Part shown: positions 8,609 to 16,742 of the stretch, in pieces
Layout of the letters: each line of letters starts with the position of its first letter
Numbering within the stretch: the stretch's first letter is position 1
Assembly (NCBI GenBank): GCA_023396415.1
Contig: JAEWWJ010000057.1
Span: forward strand, 1 to 56,665
Direction: 5' to 3'
Length of the DNA: 56,665 nucleotides
DNA from: Bacteroidota bacterium
GTDB taxonomy: Bacteria; Bacteroidota; Bacteroidia; Bacteroidales; F082
Position numbers and translations under genes: made by a program
The notes under the pieces: model-generated
Databases searched by the model: none
The model's input: only the letters and a program-made list of their open reading frames with translations
Told to the model about the DNA's origin: nothing

Positions 8609-8971
8609 TTAGAATTTTAATCCTCCCTCGCGGGCAGCTTCGGCCAATGACTTTACTCTTCCGTGGTACAAGTACCCATTACGATCGAACACCACACTTT
8701 CAATGCCGGCAGCTTTAGCTTTTTCGGCCATAAGACCTCCAACGAGCTTAGCTTGTTCGATTTTATTTACTTTTTTATCCTCAAAACTTTTTTCGGCTGA
8801 TGAAGCGGCCACAAGTGTTCTTCCGGCCGTATCGTCAACAAGTTGAGCATAAATCTGCTTATTGCTTCTAAAAACGGTCATTCGTGGACGCTCGGCAGTG
8901 CCGCTTACGATTCCTCTGATGCGCTTTTTGATGCTGACTCTTCTTGTGCTTTTTTTATTACTGATTGCCAT
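8609..8971 (-). CDS. rplR: 50S ribosomal protein L18
   Basis: Binds 5S rRNA together with L5 and forms part of the central protuberance. The 120-residue protein has the family motifs RIRGIVSGTAERPRMTVFRS near the N terminus and FDRNGYLYHGRVKSLAEAAR at the C terminus. It sits between rplF and rpsE. Confidence 0.97.
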   Translation of the reverse strand: MAISNKKSTRRVSIKKRIRGIVSGTAERPRMTVFRSNKQIYAQLVDDTAGRTLVAASSAEKSFEDKKVNKIEQAKLVGGLMAEKAKAAGIESVVFDRNGYLYHGRVKSLAEAAREGGLKF

Positions 8972-9014
8972 TTTTCTGGTATATTAAGCCTGACTTACAA
9001 GCATGATTCAATGT

Positions 9015-9575
9015 TTATTTACCTTTACCTGCAGTTTTTCCAGCTTTGCGACGCAATACCTCATTCTGGAACTTAATCCCTTTACCTTTGTAGGGCTCGG
9101 GTTTGCGCAGCGAACGAATTTTGGCGGCTACTTGACCTAAGAGTTGTTTATCGGAACACCACATCTTGATGATAGGGTTTTTACCTCTTTCAGTAATCGT
9201 TTCGATTTTTATTTCTGCAGGAATCTCGAAAAAGATATTGTGGGAATAGCCTAAGGCCAACTCTAGAATCTGTCCTTTGGCATCGGCTTTGTAACCCACA
9301 CCAACAAGTTCCTGAATTGTACTAAAGCCCTCAGAAACACCTTTAACCATATTGTTGATCAAGGAGCGGTAGAGGCCATGTTTTGACCTGGGATCTTTCT
9401 CTTCGGAGTTGCGTTCTAAAACCACTTGGTTGTTTTCAACGTGAACGGAAATAGATTCGTCTATCTTTTGTTGCAATGTTCCCAATTTACCTTTCACGGT
9501 TACGATGTGGTCGTTTGAAACGCTCACTTCAACACCTTCAGGAAGGCTTATGGGAAGTTTTCCTATTCTTGACAT
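9015..9575 (-). CDS. rplF: 50S ribosomal protein L6
   Basis: A large-subunit protein near the sarcin-ricin loop. The start was placed at the ATG giving MSRIGKLPISLPEGVEV (186 residues). An in-frame ATG 14 codons upstream would overlap rpsH and has no homology. Two L6 repeats are visible, with LVGVGYKADAKGQILELALG and the signature region near RKPEPYKGKGIKF. It lies 13 bases after rpsH. Confidence 0.96.
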   Translation of the reverse strand: MSRIGKLPISLPEGVEVSVSNDHIVTVKGKLGTLQQKIDESISVHVENNQVVLERNSEEKDPRSKHGLYRSLINNMVKGVSEGFSTIQELVGVGYKADAKGQILELALGYSHNIFFEIPAEIKIETITERGKNPIIKMWCSDKQLLGQVAAKIRSLRKPEPYKGKGIKFQNEVLRRKAGKTAGKGK

Positions 9576-9588
9576 GGTATCTCTTTTA

Positions 9589-9987
9589 TTAACTAATGTA
9601 ACACAAAACTTCACCACCTACATTCAACCTACGGGCTTCTTTGTCCGTCATAATCCCACTCGAGGTAGAGATGATTGCGATACCAAGACCGTTGAGCACG
9701 CGAGGCAAACCTTCGGCATGAACATACCGTCTTAGGCCGGGCCGCGAAACACGTTCAATGCGCGTCATAGCAGGCATTTTGGTGGCCGGGTGATATTTAA
9801 GAGCGATTTTAATCGTTCCTTGTTTTTCGTCGTCTTCAAACTTATAGTTCAGGATGTAACCTTTTTCAAACAAGATTTTGGTGATTGCCTTTTTAACGTT
9901 TGAGGCAGGCATTTCAACCACCCTATGTTTAGCCATGACTCCGTTTCTGAGTCTGGTCAAATAATCTGCAATTGGATCCGTATTCAT
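9589..9987 (-). CDS. rpsH: 30S ribosomal protein S8
   Basis: A primary 16S rRNA-binding protein that represses the spc operon in E. coli. The 132 residues begin MNTDPIADYLTRLRNG and end with the conserved segment GIMTDKEARRLNVGGEVLCY, which carries the RNA-contact residues. It lies 20 bases after rpsN. Confidence 0.97.
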   Translation of the reverse strand: MNTDPIADYLTRLRNGVMAKHRVVEMPASNVKKAITKILFEKGYILNYKFEDDEKQGTIKIALKYHPATKMPAMTRIERVSRPGLRRYVHAEGLPRVLNGLGIAIISTSSGIMTDKEARRLNVGGEVLCYIS

Positions 9988-10007
9988 TTCTTTACTGCTG
10001 TATTAAA

Positions 10008-10277
10008 TTACCAACTTGCTTTTTTCACACCAGGAATCAATCCTTTGAGTGCCATTTCCCTGAAATTGATACGGGAAACACCGAATTGCCGCATATAACC
10101 TTTTGGCCTTCCAGTAAGCTGGCAACGGTTGTGCAAGCGAACGGGGGAAGCATTTTTAGGTATGCGTTGCAATCCTTCATAGTCGCCGGCTTCTTTCAAA
10201 GCGGCGCGTTTGGCTGCAAATTTCTCAACCATTTTACGTCTTTTACGCTCGCGCGCTTTCATTGACTCTTTTGCCAT
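10008..10277 (-). CDS. rpsN: 30S ribosomal protein S14 (zinc-free form)
   Basis: A small-subunit head protein. The 89-residue product is the longer form without the paired CxxC zinc ribbon. Only one Cys is visible (NRCQLTGRPKGYMRQFG), and the end is the typical GLIPGVKKASW. It is located 3 bases after rplE. Confidence 0.97.
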   Translation of the reverse strand: MAKESMKARERKRRKMVEKFAAKRAALKEAGDYEGLQRIPKNASPVRLHNRCQLTGRPKGYMRQFGVSRINFREMALKGLIPGVKKASW

Positions 10278-10280
10278 GCT

Positions 10281-10841
10281 CTATGCTTTTTTTTGATTCT
10301 TAAAAGGAAGGCCAAATTCTTTCAATAAAGCCAATGCTTCCTGATCGGTGTTGGCCGTAGTAACAAAGGTTATGTCCATTCCGTTAATTTTGTTCACTTT
10401 ATCAATGTCAATCTCGGGGAAGATGATTTGCTCGGTAATACCAAAGCTGTAGTTGCCTCTTCCATCGAAGCCTTTGTCATTGATACCCTTGAAATCGCGA
10501 ACACGCGGTAAGGCAACTGCAACGAGTCTTTCAAGAAACTCGTACATTTTTTCGCCACGCAAAGTTACGCGCACACCAACAGCATTGCCTTTACGGAGTT
10601 TGAAGTTGGAGATGTCTTTCTTAGAAACGGTAGGCACTGCCTTTTGTCCTGAGATGGAAGTCATTTCTTCAATACCGTAGTCAATTAACTTTTTGTCGGT
10701 AAGTGCTGCACCAATGCCCTGGTTTAAGGAGATTTTTACCAGGCGTGGAACCTGCATAACAGATTTATAGCTAAACTGTTTCATTAAAGCAGGCACGATT
10801 TCACTGCTGTATTGTTCTTGTAATCTGGGTTTGTAGCTCAT
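10281..10841 (-). CDS. rplE: 50S ribosomal protein L5
   Basis: Binds 5S rRNA in the central protuberance and bridges to S13. The 186 residues include VPRLVKISLNQGIG, GQKAVPTVSKKDISNFKLRK and GNYSFGITEQIIFPEIDIDK. Its ATG shares one base with the rplX stop codon (TAATG), which suggests translational coupling. Confidence 0.97.
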   Translation of the reverse strand: MSYKPRLQEQYSSEIVPALMKQFSYKSVMQVPRLVKISLNQGIGAALTDKKLIDYGIEEMTSISGQKAVPTVSKKDISNFKLRKGNAVGVRVTLRGEKMYEFLERLVAVALPRVRDFKGINDKGFDGRGNYSFGITEQIIFPEIDIDKVNKINGMDITFVTTANTDQEALALLKEFGLPFKNQKKA

Positions 10842-11161
10842 TATTTAATAACCTCCCCTGTCTTTTTTGAATAGCGGACTGATTTTCCAGTTTTTTCGTC
10901 TAATTTACGTCCGATGCGCGTAGCTTTTCCTTTTCCATCCACAAACTTGAGGTTGGAGATGTGGACGCCAGCTTCTTTCTGAACGATACCACCTTTTGGG
11001 TTTTCGGTATTTGGACGGGTGTGTTTCGATACGAAATTCACGCCTTCAACGATGGCTGTTTGTTTTTCAACATTAACTTCCATCACCTTTCCTTTTTCGC
11101 CCTTGTGGTCACCGGCGATAACGACTACGTTATCTCCTTTTTTTATGTGTAACTTGCTCAT
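10841..11161 (-). CDS. rplX: 50S ribosomal protein L24
   Basis: An early-assembly large-subunit protein. The 106 residues start MSKLHIKKGDNVVVIAGDHK, the KOW motif typical of L24. They continue with the segment VNFVSKHTRPNTENPKGGIV. Its stop codon overlaps the rplE start by one base. Confidence 0.97.
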   Translation of the reverse strand: MSKLHIKKGDNVVVIAGDHKGEKGKVMEVNVEKQTAIVEGVNFVSKHTRPNTENPKGGIVQKEAGVHISNLKFVDGKGKATRIGRKLDEKTGKSVRYSKKTGEVIK

Positions 11162-11178
11162 AATTCTTCAGCCAATTT

Positions 11179-11547
11179 TTATAACACTTCAGGTGCCAGT
11201 GAAACAATTTTCATGAATTGCTTTTCCCTTAACTCTCTGGCCACAGGACCAAAGATACGGGTTCCGATCATTTCGCCGGTGTTGTTCAACAGCACCACTG
11301 CATTATCATCGAAGCGGATGTAAGAGCCGTCGTTGCGACGGGATTCTTTTCTTGTGCGCACCACCACAGCTTTCACAACAGCACCTTTTTTGACGGTTCC
11401 ATTGGGTAAGGCACTTTTGATGCTCACCACGATCTTATCGCCGATACGGGCATATCTTTTTCCACTGCCACCCAGCACTCTGATGCAGAGCACCTCTTTG
11501 GCCCCGCTGTTGTCAGCAACGGCACATCTTGATTCTTGTTGTATCAT
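11179..11547 (-). CDS. rplN: 50S ribosomal protein L14
   Basis: A large-subunit protein at the subunit interface. The 122 residues start MIQQESRCAVADNSGAKEVL and contain the L14 signature around GAVVKAVVVRTRKE and FDDNAVVLLNNTGEMIGTRI. It begins one base after the rpsQ stop codon. Confidence 0.97.
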   Translation of the reverse strand: MIQQESRCAVADNSGAKEVLCIRVLGGSGKRYARIGDKIVVSIKSALPNGTVKKGAVVKAVVVRTRKESRRNDGSYIRFDDNAVVLLNNTGEMIGTRIFGPVARELREKQFMKIVSLAPEVL

Positions 11548-11548
11548 A

Positions 11549-11806
11549 CTATTTTGCCCTTTCGATTATTTCAACCAATCTCCAACATTTGTTTTTGCTC
11601 AACGGACGAACTTCCATGATGCGCACTTTGTCGCCAATGTTACATTCATTTTTTTCGTCGTGGGCCATAAACCGGCTTGTCTTTTTAACAAACTTGCCGT
11701 AGATGGGGTGCTTCACTCGGCGTTCAATTTCCACGGTAACAGATTTGTCCATCTTGTTACTGGTAACGACACCGGTTCTTTCTTTTCTTAAATTCCTTGT
11801 TTCCAT
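11549..11806 (-). CDS. rpsQ: 30S ribosomal protein S17
   Basis: A small-subunit primary binding protein with an OB fold. The 85 residues include GVVTSNKMDKSVTVEIERRV, HDEKNECNIGDKVRIMEVRP and the ending WRLVEIIERAK. It lies 14 bases after rpmC. Confidence 0.97.
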   Translation of the reverse strand: METRNLRKERTGVVTSNKMDKSVTVEIERRVKHPIYGKFVKKTSRFMAHDEKNECNIGDKVRIMEVRPLSKNKCWRLVEIIERAK

Positions 11807-11820
11807 CTTCTTACAAGTGA

Positions 11821-12030
11821 TTATTGTTTATTAGTAGTTGCTTCCGATTCGCGATGCCTTAACTCGGTCATGATACGCGCAATAGTTCTGCGGTATGTTT
11901 TAATTTTGTTAGGGTTTTCGAGAGGCGAAACAGCGTGGTTTATTTTGAGGCGAACCAATTGTTTTCTTTCCTCATCAAGCCTTTCCATCAGGTCAGCTGT
12001 GCTTAACTCTTTGATTACTTCTTGTTTCAT
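11821..12030 (-). CDS. rpmC: 50S ribosomal protein L29
   Basis: A small helical protein at the exit-tunnel rim, near L23, where SRP and trigger factor dock. The 69 residues contain LSTADLMERLDEERKQLVRL and the conserved ENPNKIKTYRRTIARIMTEL. It lies 8 bases after rplP. Confidence 0.96.
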   Translation of the reverse strand: MKQEVIKELSTADLMERLDEERKQLVRLKINHAVSPLENPNKIKTYRRTIARIMTELRHRESEATTNKQ

Positions 12031-12038
12031 AGCTGGTA

Positions 12039-12464
12039 TTAGTTTGCTTCAACGTAATCTCTACTGACTACAAATTTTGTTAAGATGGGCAGCTTTTGAG
12101 CAGCGAGGCGCAAAGCTTCGCGGGCTACTTCAAGTGGCACACCCTCAGCTTCGAATAGGATACGTCCGGGGGTTACTGGTGCAACGAAATATTCAGGAGC
12201 TCCTTTACCTTTACCCATACGAACCTCAGCAGGTTTTTTGGTTACCGGTTTATCGGGGAAAACCCTGATCCATATTTGGCCTTCACGTTTCATGTGGCGG
12301 GTAACTGCCTGACGGGCGGCCTCGATCTGACGACCGGTGAGCCAAGCATTTTCCAGTGCTTTTATGCCGAAGGTTCCAAAAGCCAGTTGATGTCCGCGAC
12401 CCGCGAGCCCCTTCATCCTTCCCTTCTGTTGTCTTCTGAACTTAGTCTTTTTTGGCTGTAACAT
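12039..12464 (-). CDS. rplP: 50S ribosomal protein L16
   Basis: A large-subunit protein that helps position A-site tRNA. The 141 residues begin MLQPKKTKFRRQQKGRMKG. The signatures QIEAARQAVTRHMKREGQIW and GKGKGAPEYFVAPVTPGRIL are visible. It follows rpsC by 28 bases. Confidence 0.97.
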   Translation of the reverse strand: MLQPKKTKFRRQQKGRMKGLAGRGHQLAFGTFGIKALENAWLTGRQIEAARQAVTRHMKREGQIWIRVFPDKPVTKKPAEVRMGKGKGAPEYFVAPVTPGRILFEAEGVPLEVAREALRLAAQKLPILTKFVVSRDYVEAN

Positions 12465-12492
12465 TGTTACTGGATATTAAATTGAAAATAGT

Positions 12493-13218
12493 TTATTTGC
12501 GTCTTCCTCTTTGGCGAGGTGCTTGACCTTGTGCTTTAGGAGCAACGGGTTTTTTCACGTTACCACCTACTGTAGTTGGAACAAGCTCGGGTTTGCCATA
12601 GATTTCGCCTTTACATATCCAAACTTTGATACCGATACGTCCATAGGTTGTGTGGGCCTCCACCAACGCATAGTCAATATCAGCACGCAAGGTATGCAAA
12701 GGAATACGACCTTCTTTATATGATTCGCGACGGGCCATTTCAGCACCACCCACACGACCCGAGATCATTACTTTGATACCTTCGGCACCAATGCGCATAC
12801 TCGAGGTGATGGCGGTTTTAATCGCACGACGGAATGAAATACGGCCTTCAATTTGCTTGGCAATCGTGGAAGCCACGATATGTGCATCAAGCTCAGGGCG
12901 TTTAATCTCACTAATGTTGATCTGAACTTCTTTTCCGGTAAGTTTCTTTAACTCTTCTTTGAGTTTGTCAACTTCTTGTCCACCCTTTCCGATAATCATA
13001 CCCGGACGTGCTGTTGAGATAGTCACGGTTACAAGTTTCAGTGAGCGTTCAATAGAAATCTTTGAAATACCTGCTTTTCCTAAACGGGCATTCAGATACT
13101 TACGGATTTGGTCATCTTCAACGAGTTTGGAGGAGAAGTCTCTACCGCCATACCAGTTAGAATCCCAACCTTTAATGATTCCTAACCTAAGTCCTATTGG
13201 ATTCGTTTTTTGTCCCAT
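12493..13218 (-). CDS. rpsC: 30S ribosomal protein S3
   Basis: A small-subunit head protein at the mRNA entry site. The 241 residues contain MGQKTNPIGLRLGIIKGWDS, the KH RNA-binding motif (ARPGMIIGKGGQEVDKLKEE) and the S3 C-terminal signature GGAEMARRESYKEGRIPLHT. A basic, Pro/Gln-rich tail follows. Confidence 0.97.
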   Translation of the reverse strand: MGQKTNPIGLRLGIIKGWDSNWYGGRDFSSKLVEDDQIRKYLNARLGKAGISKISIERSLKLVTVTISTARPGMIIGKGGQEVDKLKEELKKLTGKEVQINISEIKRPELDAHIVASTIAKQIEGRISFRRAIKTAITSSMRIGAEGIKVMISGRVGGAEMARRESYKEGRIPLHTLRADIDYALVEAHTTYGRIGIKVWICKGEIYGKPELVPTTVGGNVKKPVAPKAQGQAPRQRGRRK

Positions 13219-13262
13219 TCAAATATATTGCTTAAAGGATTGATCAATTTAGTTTACTCTGC

Positions 13263-13658
13263 TCACGGTTTACTGTCGAGAACGATAGTTACGTGGTTAG
13301 AACGTTTGCGAATACGGTGTGCCCTTCCTTGTGGTGCAGGCAATACGCGTTTCAACATGGTTCCGCAATCAACAAATACTTCTTTTACATATAACGTGCT
13401 GTAATCTACACGTTGGCCAGCATTTTTGGCTTCCCAGTTGGCAATAGCAGAGCGCAACAGCTTCAACAAACCTATGGATGCTTCCTTGGGTGAAAATTGA
13501 AGGCCATACAGTGCCACTTCTACATTTTTTCCACGAATCATATCTGCAACAAGACGCATCTTCCTTGGTGAGGTAGGAATGTTACGCAATGATGCCATAT
13601 ATTGGGTCTTCCGAGACTGTTTTCTCTCTTCAGCTCTCTGGTGTTTTCTAGCTCCCAT
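13263..13658 (-). CDS. rplV: 50S ribosomal protein L22
   Basis: Lines the peptide exit tunnel; its beta-hairpin loop contributes to macrolide response. The 131 residues have a basic N-terminal extension, then NIPTSPRKMRLVADMIRGKN and the tunnel-hairpin region KRVLPAPQGRAHRIRKRSNH. It follows rpsS by 14 bases. Confidence 0.97.
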   Translation of the reverse strand: MGARKHQRAEERKQSRKTQYMASLRNIPTSPRKMRLVADMIRGKNVEVALYGLQFSPKEASIGLLKLLRSAIANWEAKNAGQRVDYSTLYVKEVFVDCGTMLKRVLPAPQGRAHRIRKRSNHVTIVLDSKP

Positions 13659-13672
13659 TGTTTCCCTTTTCT

Positions 13673-13951
13673 TTATTTTTTACCTTTATCTTTTTTACCG
13701 GCATGACCTCTGAAGATGCGTGTAGGTGCAAATTCTCCAAGTTTATGTCCTACCATATTTTCAGTTACATACACAGGTATGAACTTGTTTCCATTGTGCA
13801 CTGCTATTGTTTGACCAACAAATTCAGGTGCTATCATGGAGGCTCTCGACCAGGTTTTAACAACTGTTTTCTTGTTGGATTCAACGTTCTCCAATACTTT
13901 CTTTTCGAGCTTGTAATGGATAAATGGACCTTTTTTAAGCGAACGACTCAT
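13673..13951 (-). CDS. rpsS: 30S ribosomal protein S19
   Basis: A small-subunit head protein that partners S13. The 92 residues begin MSRSLKKGPFIHYKLEKKV and contain the family signature KLGEFAPTRIFRGHAGK. It lies between rplB and rplV. Confidence 0.97.
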   Translation of the reverse strand: MSRSLKKGPFIHYKLEKKVLENVESNKKTVVKTWSRASMIAPEFVGQTIAVHNGNKFIPVYVTENMVGHKLGEFAPTRIFRGHAGKKDKGKK

Positions 13952-13980
13952 TGTGTGATGATTATTTCTACCTGGTTATA

Positions 13981-14805
13981 TTATTTCTTTCTTCTCTCAA
14001 TGATATACCTGTCGGAACTGTTTTTCTTGCTCCGGGTTTTGAAGCCCTTGGCAGGAATACCATTTCTTGAACGAGGATGACCACCGGTTGCGCGACCTTC
14101 GCCACCACCCATGGGGTGATCCACTGGATTCATTACAACACCCCTAACGCGAGGACGACGACCTAACCAACGGCTACGACCGGCTTTACCTGATCTTTCG
14201 AGGCTATGATCACCATTGGAAACCATTCCAACAGTTGCTTTGCATGTTTGCAGAACCATCCGGGTTTCTCCACTGGGCATTCTCAGGATGGCATATTTAC
14301 CATCTCTTGTCATCAGCTGAGCATACGTACCTGCACTGCGGGCCATTTTGGCTCCCTGTCCTGGGCGTAACTCTACGTTATGTATGACTGTACCAAAGGG
14401 AATGTCGCTCAAGAACAACGAATTACCAATGTTGGGCTCAATGTCTTTTCCGGAGTGAATTACTTGGTCAACTTTCAAACCATTGGGAGCTAAGATATAG
14501 CGTTTCTCGCCATCGGCATAGCTGATAAGTGCAATACGACCGGTTCTGTTGGGATCGTACTCGATGGTTTTAACCACACCGGGAATGCCGTCCTTATCGC
14601 GCTTGAAGTCAATGATTCTGTATTTTTGTTTATGACCGCCCCCAACATTTCTGATGGTCATTTTACCGCTGCTATTACGCCCTCCGGATCTTTTTCCCGG
14701 GGCAACCAGCGACTTTTCTGGAGTACTGGCAGTGATATCGTCAGACGTATTTAAAATTTTAAATCGTTGACCGGGGGTTGTGGGTTTGAATTTCTTTAAA
14801 GCCAT
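13981..14805 (-). CDS. rplB: 50S ribosomal protein L2
   Basis: A large-subunit protein needed for subunit joining and the peptidyl-transferase environment. The 274 residues include SGGRNSSGKMTIRNVGGGHK and the signature PVDHPMGGGEGRATGG, with the conserved His. It starts 4 bases after rplW, so the two are probably coupled. Confidence 0.98.
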   Translation of the reverse strand: MALKKFKPTTPGQRFKILNTSDDITASTPEKSLVAPGKRSGGRNSSGKMTIRNVGGGHKQKYRIIDFKRDKDGIPGVVKTIEYDPNRTGRIALISYADGEKRYILAPNGLKVDQVIHSGKDIEPNIGNSLFLSDIPFGTVIHNVELRPGQGAKMARSAGTYAQLMTRDGKYAILRMPSGETRMVLQTCKATVGMVSNGDHSLERSGKAGRSRWLGRRPRVRGVVMNPVDHPMGGGEGRATGGHPRSRNGIPAKGFKTRSKKNSSDRYIIERRKK

Positions 14806-14809
14806 TTAT

Positions 14810-15100
14810 CTAAATGTTGCTGAAAAAATCAATAGTTTCACCTTCAGCCAAAGTAACCACTGCTTTTTTGAATGCAGAAGTCTTTCCGGCAATTACACCT
14901 GTTTTGGTAAAGCGAGATTTACGCTTTCCGGCATAGTTCATCGTGTTAACCGTGCTCACTTCAACGCCGTACAAATCTTTGATGGCGGCTTTTATTTGAA
15001 GTTTGTTGGCACGTTTATCAACGATAAAACCATAATGCTGAAGCTTCTCGCCTATGGCTGTCATTTTTTCCGTTATTATCGGTTTTACAATGATGTTCAT
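14810..15100 (-). CDS. rplW: 50S ribosomal protein L23
   Basis: An exit-tunnel rim protein and main docking site for trigger factor and SRP. The 96 residues begin MNIIVKPIITEKMTAIGEKL and carry the signature region VSTVNTMNYAGKRKSRF. It lies between rplD and rplB. Confidence 0.96.
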   Translation of the reverse strand: MNIIVKPIITEKMTAIGEKLQHYGFIVDKRANKLQIKAAIKDLYGVEVSTVNTMNYAGKRKSRFTKTGVIAGKTSAFKKAVVTLAEGETIDFFSNI

Positions 15101-15126
15101 CGTGTTAAGCGATTTAATGTTCGTTA

Positions 15127-15753
15127 TTAAGCGAGTATATCTTCTAATTTCGGTAATGAACTCTCAACAAAAAACAATTTGTTTGCTTTGAGAATTTCAT
15201 AGGTGTTCAGGTTGTTGACAGTGATCACCGTTGTACCCGGGATGTTGCGTGCCGACAAAACGACATTACCATCAACACCACTCATGATAACAAGGTTTTT
15301 CTTGCCATTCACTTTGAAGCTTTCGAGCATAGCCATAAACTGTTTTGTTTTAGGTGCCTCGAAGCTAAAGTCTTCCAACACCACGATTTGGGCGTCTTTA
15401 GCTTTGTAAGCCAGAGCCGATTTACGGGCTAGTTGTTTCAACTTTTTATTGAGCTTAAAGCTATAGTCGCGTGGTTTAGGGCCAAAGACACGACCACCAC
15501 CTACCAATAGAGGCGATTTGATGCTTCCTGCACGAGCAGTACCTGTTCCTTTTTGGCGTTTTAGCTTTTTGGTACTTCCGCTAATTTCACCTTTTTCTTT
15601 GGTTTTGTGCGTTCCTTGACGCTGATTGGCCAAGTACTGTTTCGCATCCAAATAAATAGCGTGATCATTGGGTTCAATACCAAAGATGCCATCATGTAAC
15701 TGGGCCATTTTGCCAGTCACCTCTCCGTTAATTTTATGAACTGCTAATTCCAT
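15127..15753 (-). CDS. rplD: 50S ribosomal protein L4
   Basis: A large-subunit protein with an extended loop in the exit tunnel; in E. coli it represses the S10 operon. The 208 residues show GSTKKLKRQKGTGTARAGSI and the loop end GGGRVFGPKPRDYSFKLNKK. Its start overlaps the last 10 bases of rplC, which suggests translational coupling. Confidence 0.97.
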   Translation of the reverse strand: MELAVHKINGEVTGKMAQLHDGIFGIEPNDHAIYLDAKQYLANQRQGTHKTKEKGEISGSTKKLKRQKGTGTARAGSIKSPLLVGGGRVFGPKPRDYSFKLNKKLKQLARKSALAYKAKDAQIVVLEDFSFEAPKTKQFMAMLESFKVNGKKNLVIMSGVDGNVVLSARNIPGTTVITVNNLNTYEILKANKLFFVESSLPKLEDILA

Positions 15754-16367
15754 CTCTCAATTTTTAAAAATCCGTTTTTTGCACCTGGAACCGCACCTTT
15801 AACCAAGAGCAGGTTCTTTTCCGGAATGATTTTTACAATTTGAAGGTTAATCACTTTTACGTTCTTACCTCCCATACGTCCAGCCATGCGCATACCTTTG
15901 AACACGCGTGATGGATATGATGAAGCACCGATAGAACCGGGAGCCCTCAAGCGGTCATGTTGACCGTGAGTTGACCCACCAACTCCACTAAAGCCATGAC
16001 GTTTCACAACGCCCTGAAAACCTTTACCTTTACTGATACCTACTACATCCACAAATTCGCCTTCCATAAAAACCTCAACGGTAACAACTTCACCGAATGA
16101 TTTCTTGTTTTCAAAGCGGCTAAACTCAGAAACCCTTCTTTTGGGGGTCGTTCCTGCTTTAGCAAAGTGGCCAATAAGTGCCTTGGGGGTATTCTTTTCT
16201 TTCTTATCGGCAAAAGCCAACTGAACAGAATCGTAGCCATCAACTTCTTTCGACCTGATCTGTGTTACTACACACGGACCTGCTTCGATTACGGTAACAG
16301 GGATATTCTTCCCGTTCGCATCAAACACACTGGTCATCCCAATTTTTTTTCCTAATATTCCTGACAT
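15744..16367 (-). CDS. rplC: 50S ribosomal protein L3
   Basis: An early-assembly large-subunit protein whose loop reaches the peptidyl-transferase centre. The 207 residues begin MSGILGKKIGMTSVF. They contain STHGQHDRLRAPGSIGASSY and KGMRMAGRMGGKNVKVINLQ, the L3 core including the conserved Gln. It starts 45 bases after rpsJ. Confidence 0.97.
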   Translation of the reverse strand: MSGILGKKIGMTSVFDANGKNIPVTVIEAGPCVVTQIRSKEVDGYDSVQLAFADKKEKNTPKALIGHFAKAGTTPKRRVSEFSRFENKKSFGEVVTVEVFMEGEFVDVVGISKGKGFQGVVKRHGFSGVGGSTHGQHDRLRAPGSIGASSYPSRVFKGMRMAGRMGGKNVKVINLQIVKIIPEKNLLLVKGAVPGAKNGFLKIERWN

Positions 16368-16412
16368 ATCTAAAGTCTTTTAAATATCAACTAACCTTTG
16401 CTTCTGCTAAAG

Positions 16413-16718
16413 TTATACCTTAATTTCCACTTCTACACCACTCGGCAACTCAAGTTTCATCAACGCGTCAATCGTTTGTGATGTTGAGCTGTAAATATCG
16501 AGGATACGCTTGTAAGAAGATAACTCGAATTGCTCTCTTGATTTCTTATGTACGAAAGTTGAACGCAATACAGTGTAAATTTTCTTATCAGTTGGTAGAG
16601 GAATAGGACCGCTAACCACTGCGCCAGTTGTCTTTACTGTTTTGACGATCTTTTCAGCTGATTTATCAACCAGATTGTGATCGTACGATTTTAATTTTAT
16701 TCTAATCCTTTGGCTCAC
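16413..16718 (-). CDS. rpsJ: 30S ribosomal protein S10
   Basis: A small-subunit protein; in E. coli it doubles as transcription antitermination factor NusE. The 101 residues contain IRIKLKSYDHNLVDKSAEKI and the signature SGPIPLPTDKKIYTVLRSTF. It directly follows fusA, with no tuf gene between, as is usual in Bacteroidota. Confidence 0.97.
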   Translation of the reverse strand: MSQRIRIKLKSYDHNLVDKSAEKIVKTVKTTGAVVSGPIPLPTDKKIYTVLRSTFVHKKSREQFELSSYKRILDIYSSTSQTIDALMKLELPSGVEVEIKV

Positions 16719-16742
16719 TTTGTAGATTATTATTGTTATTAC

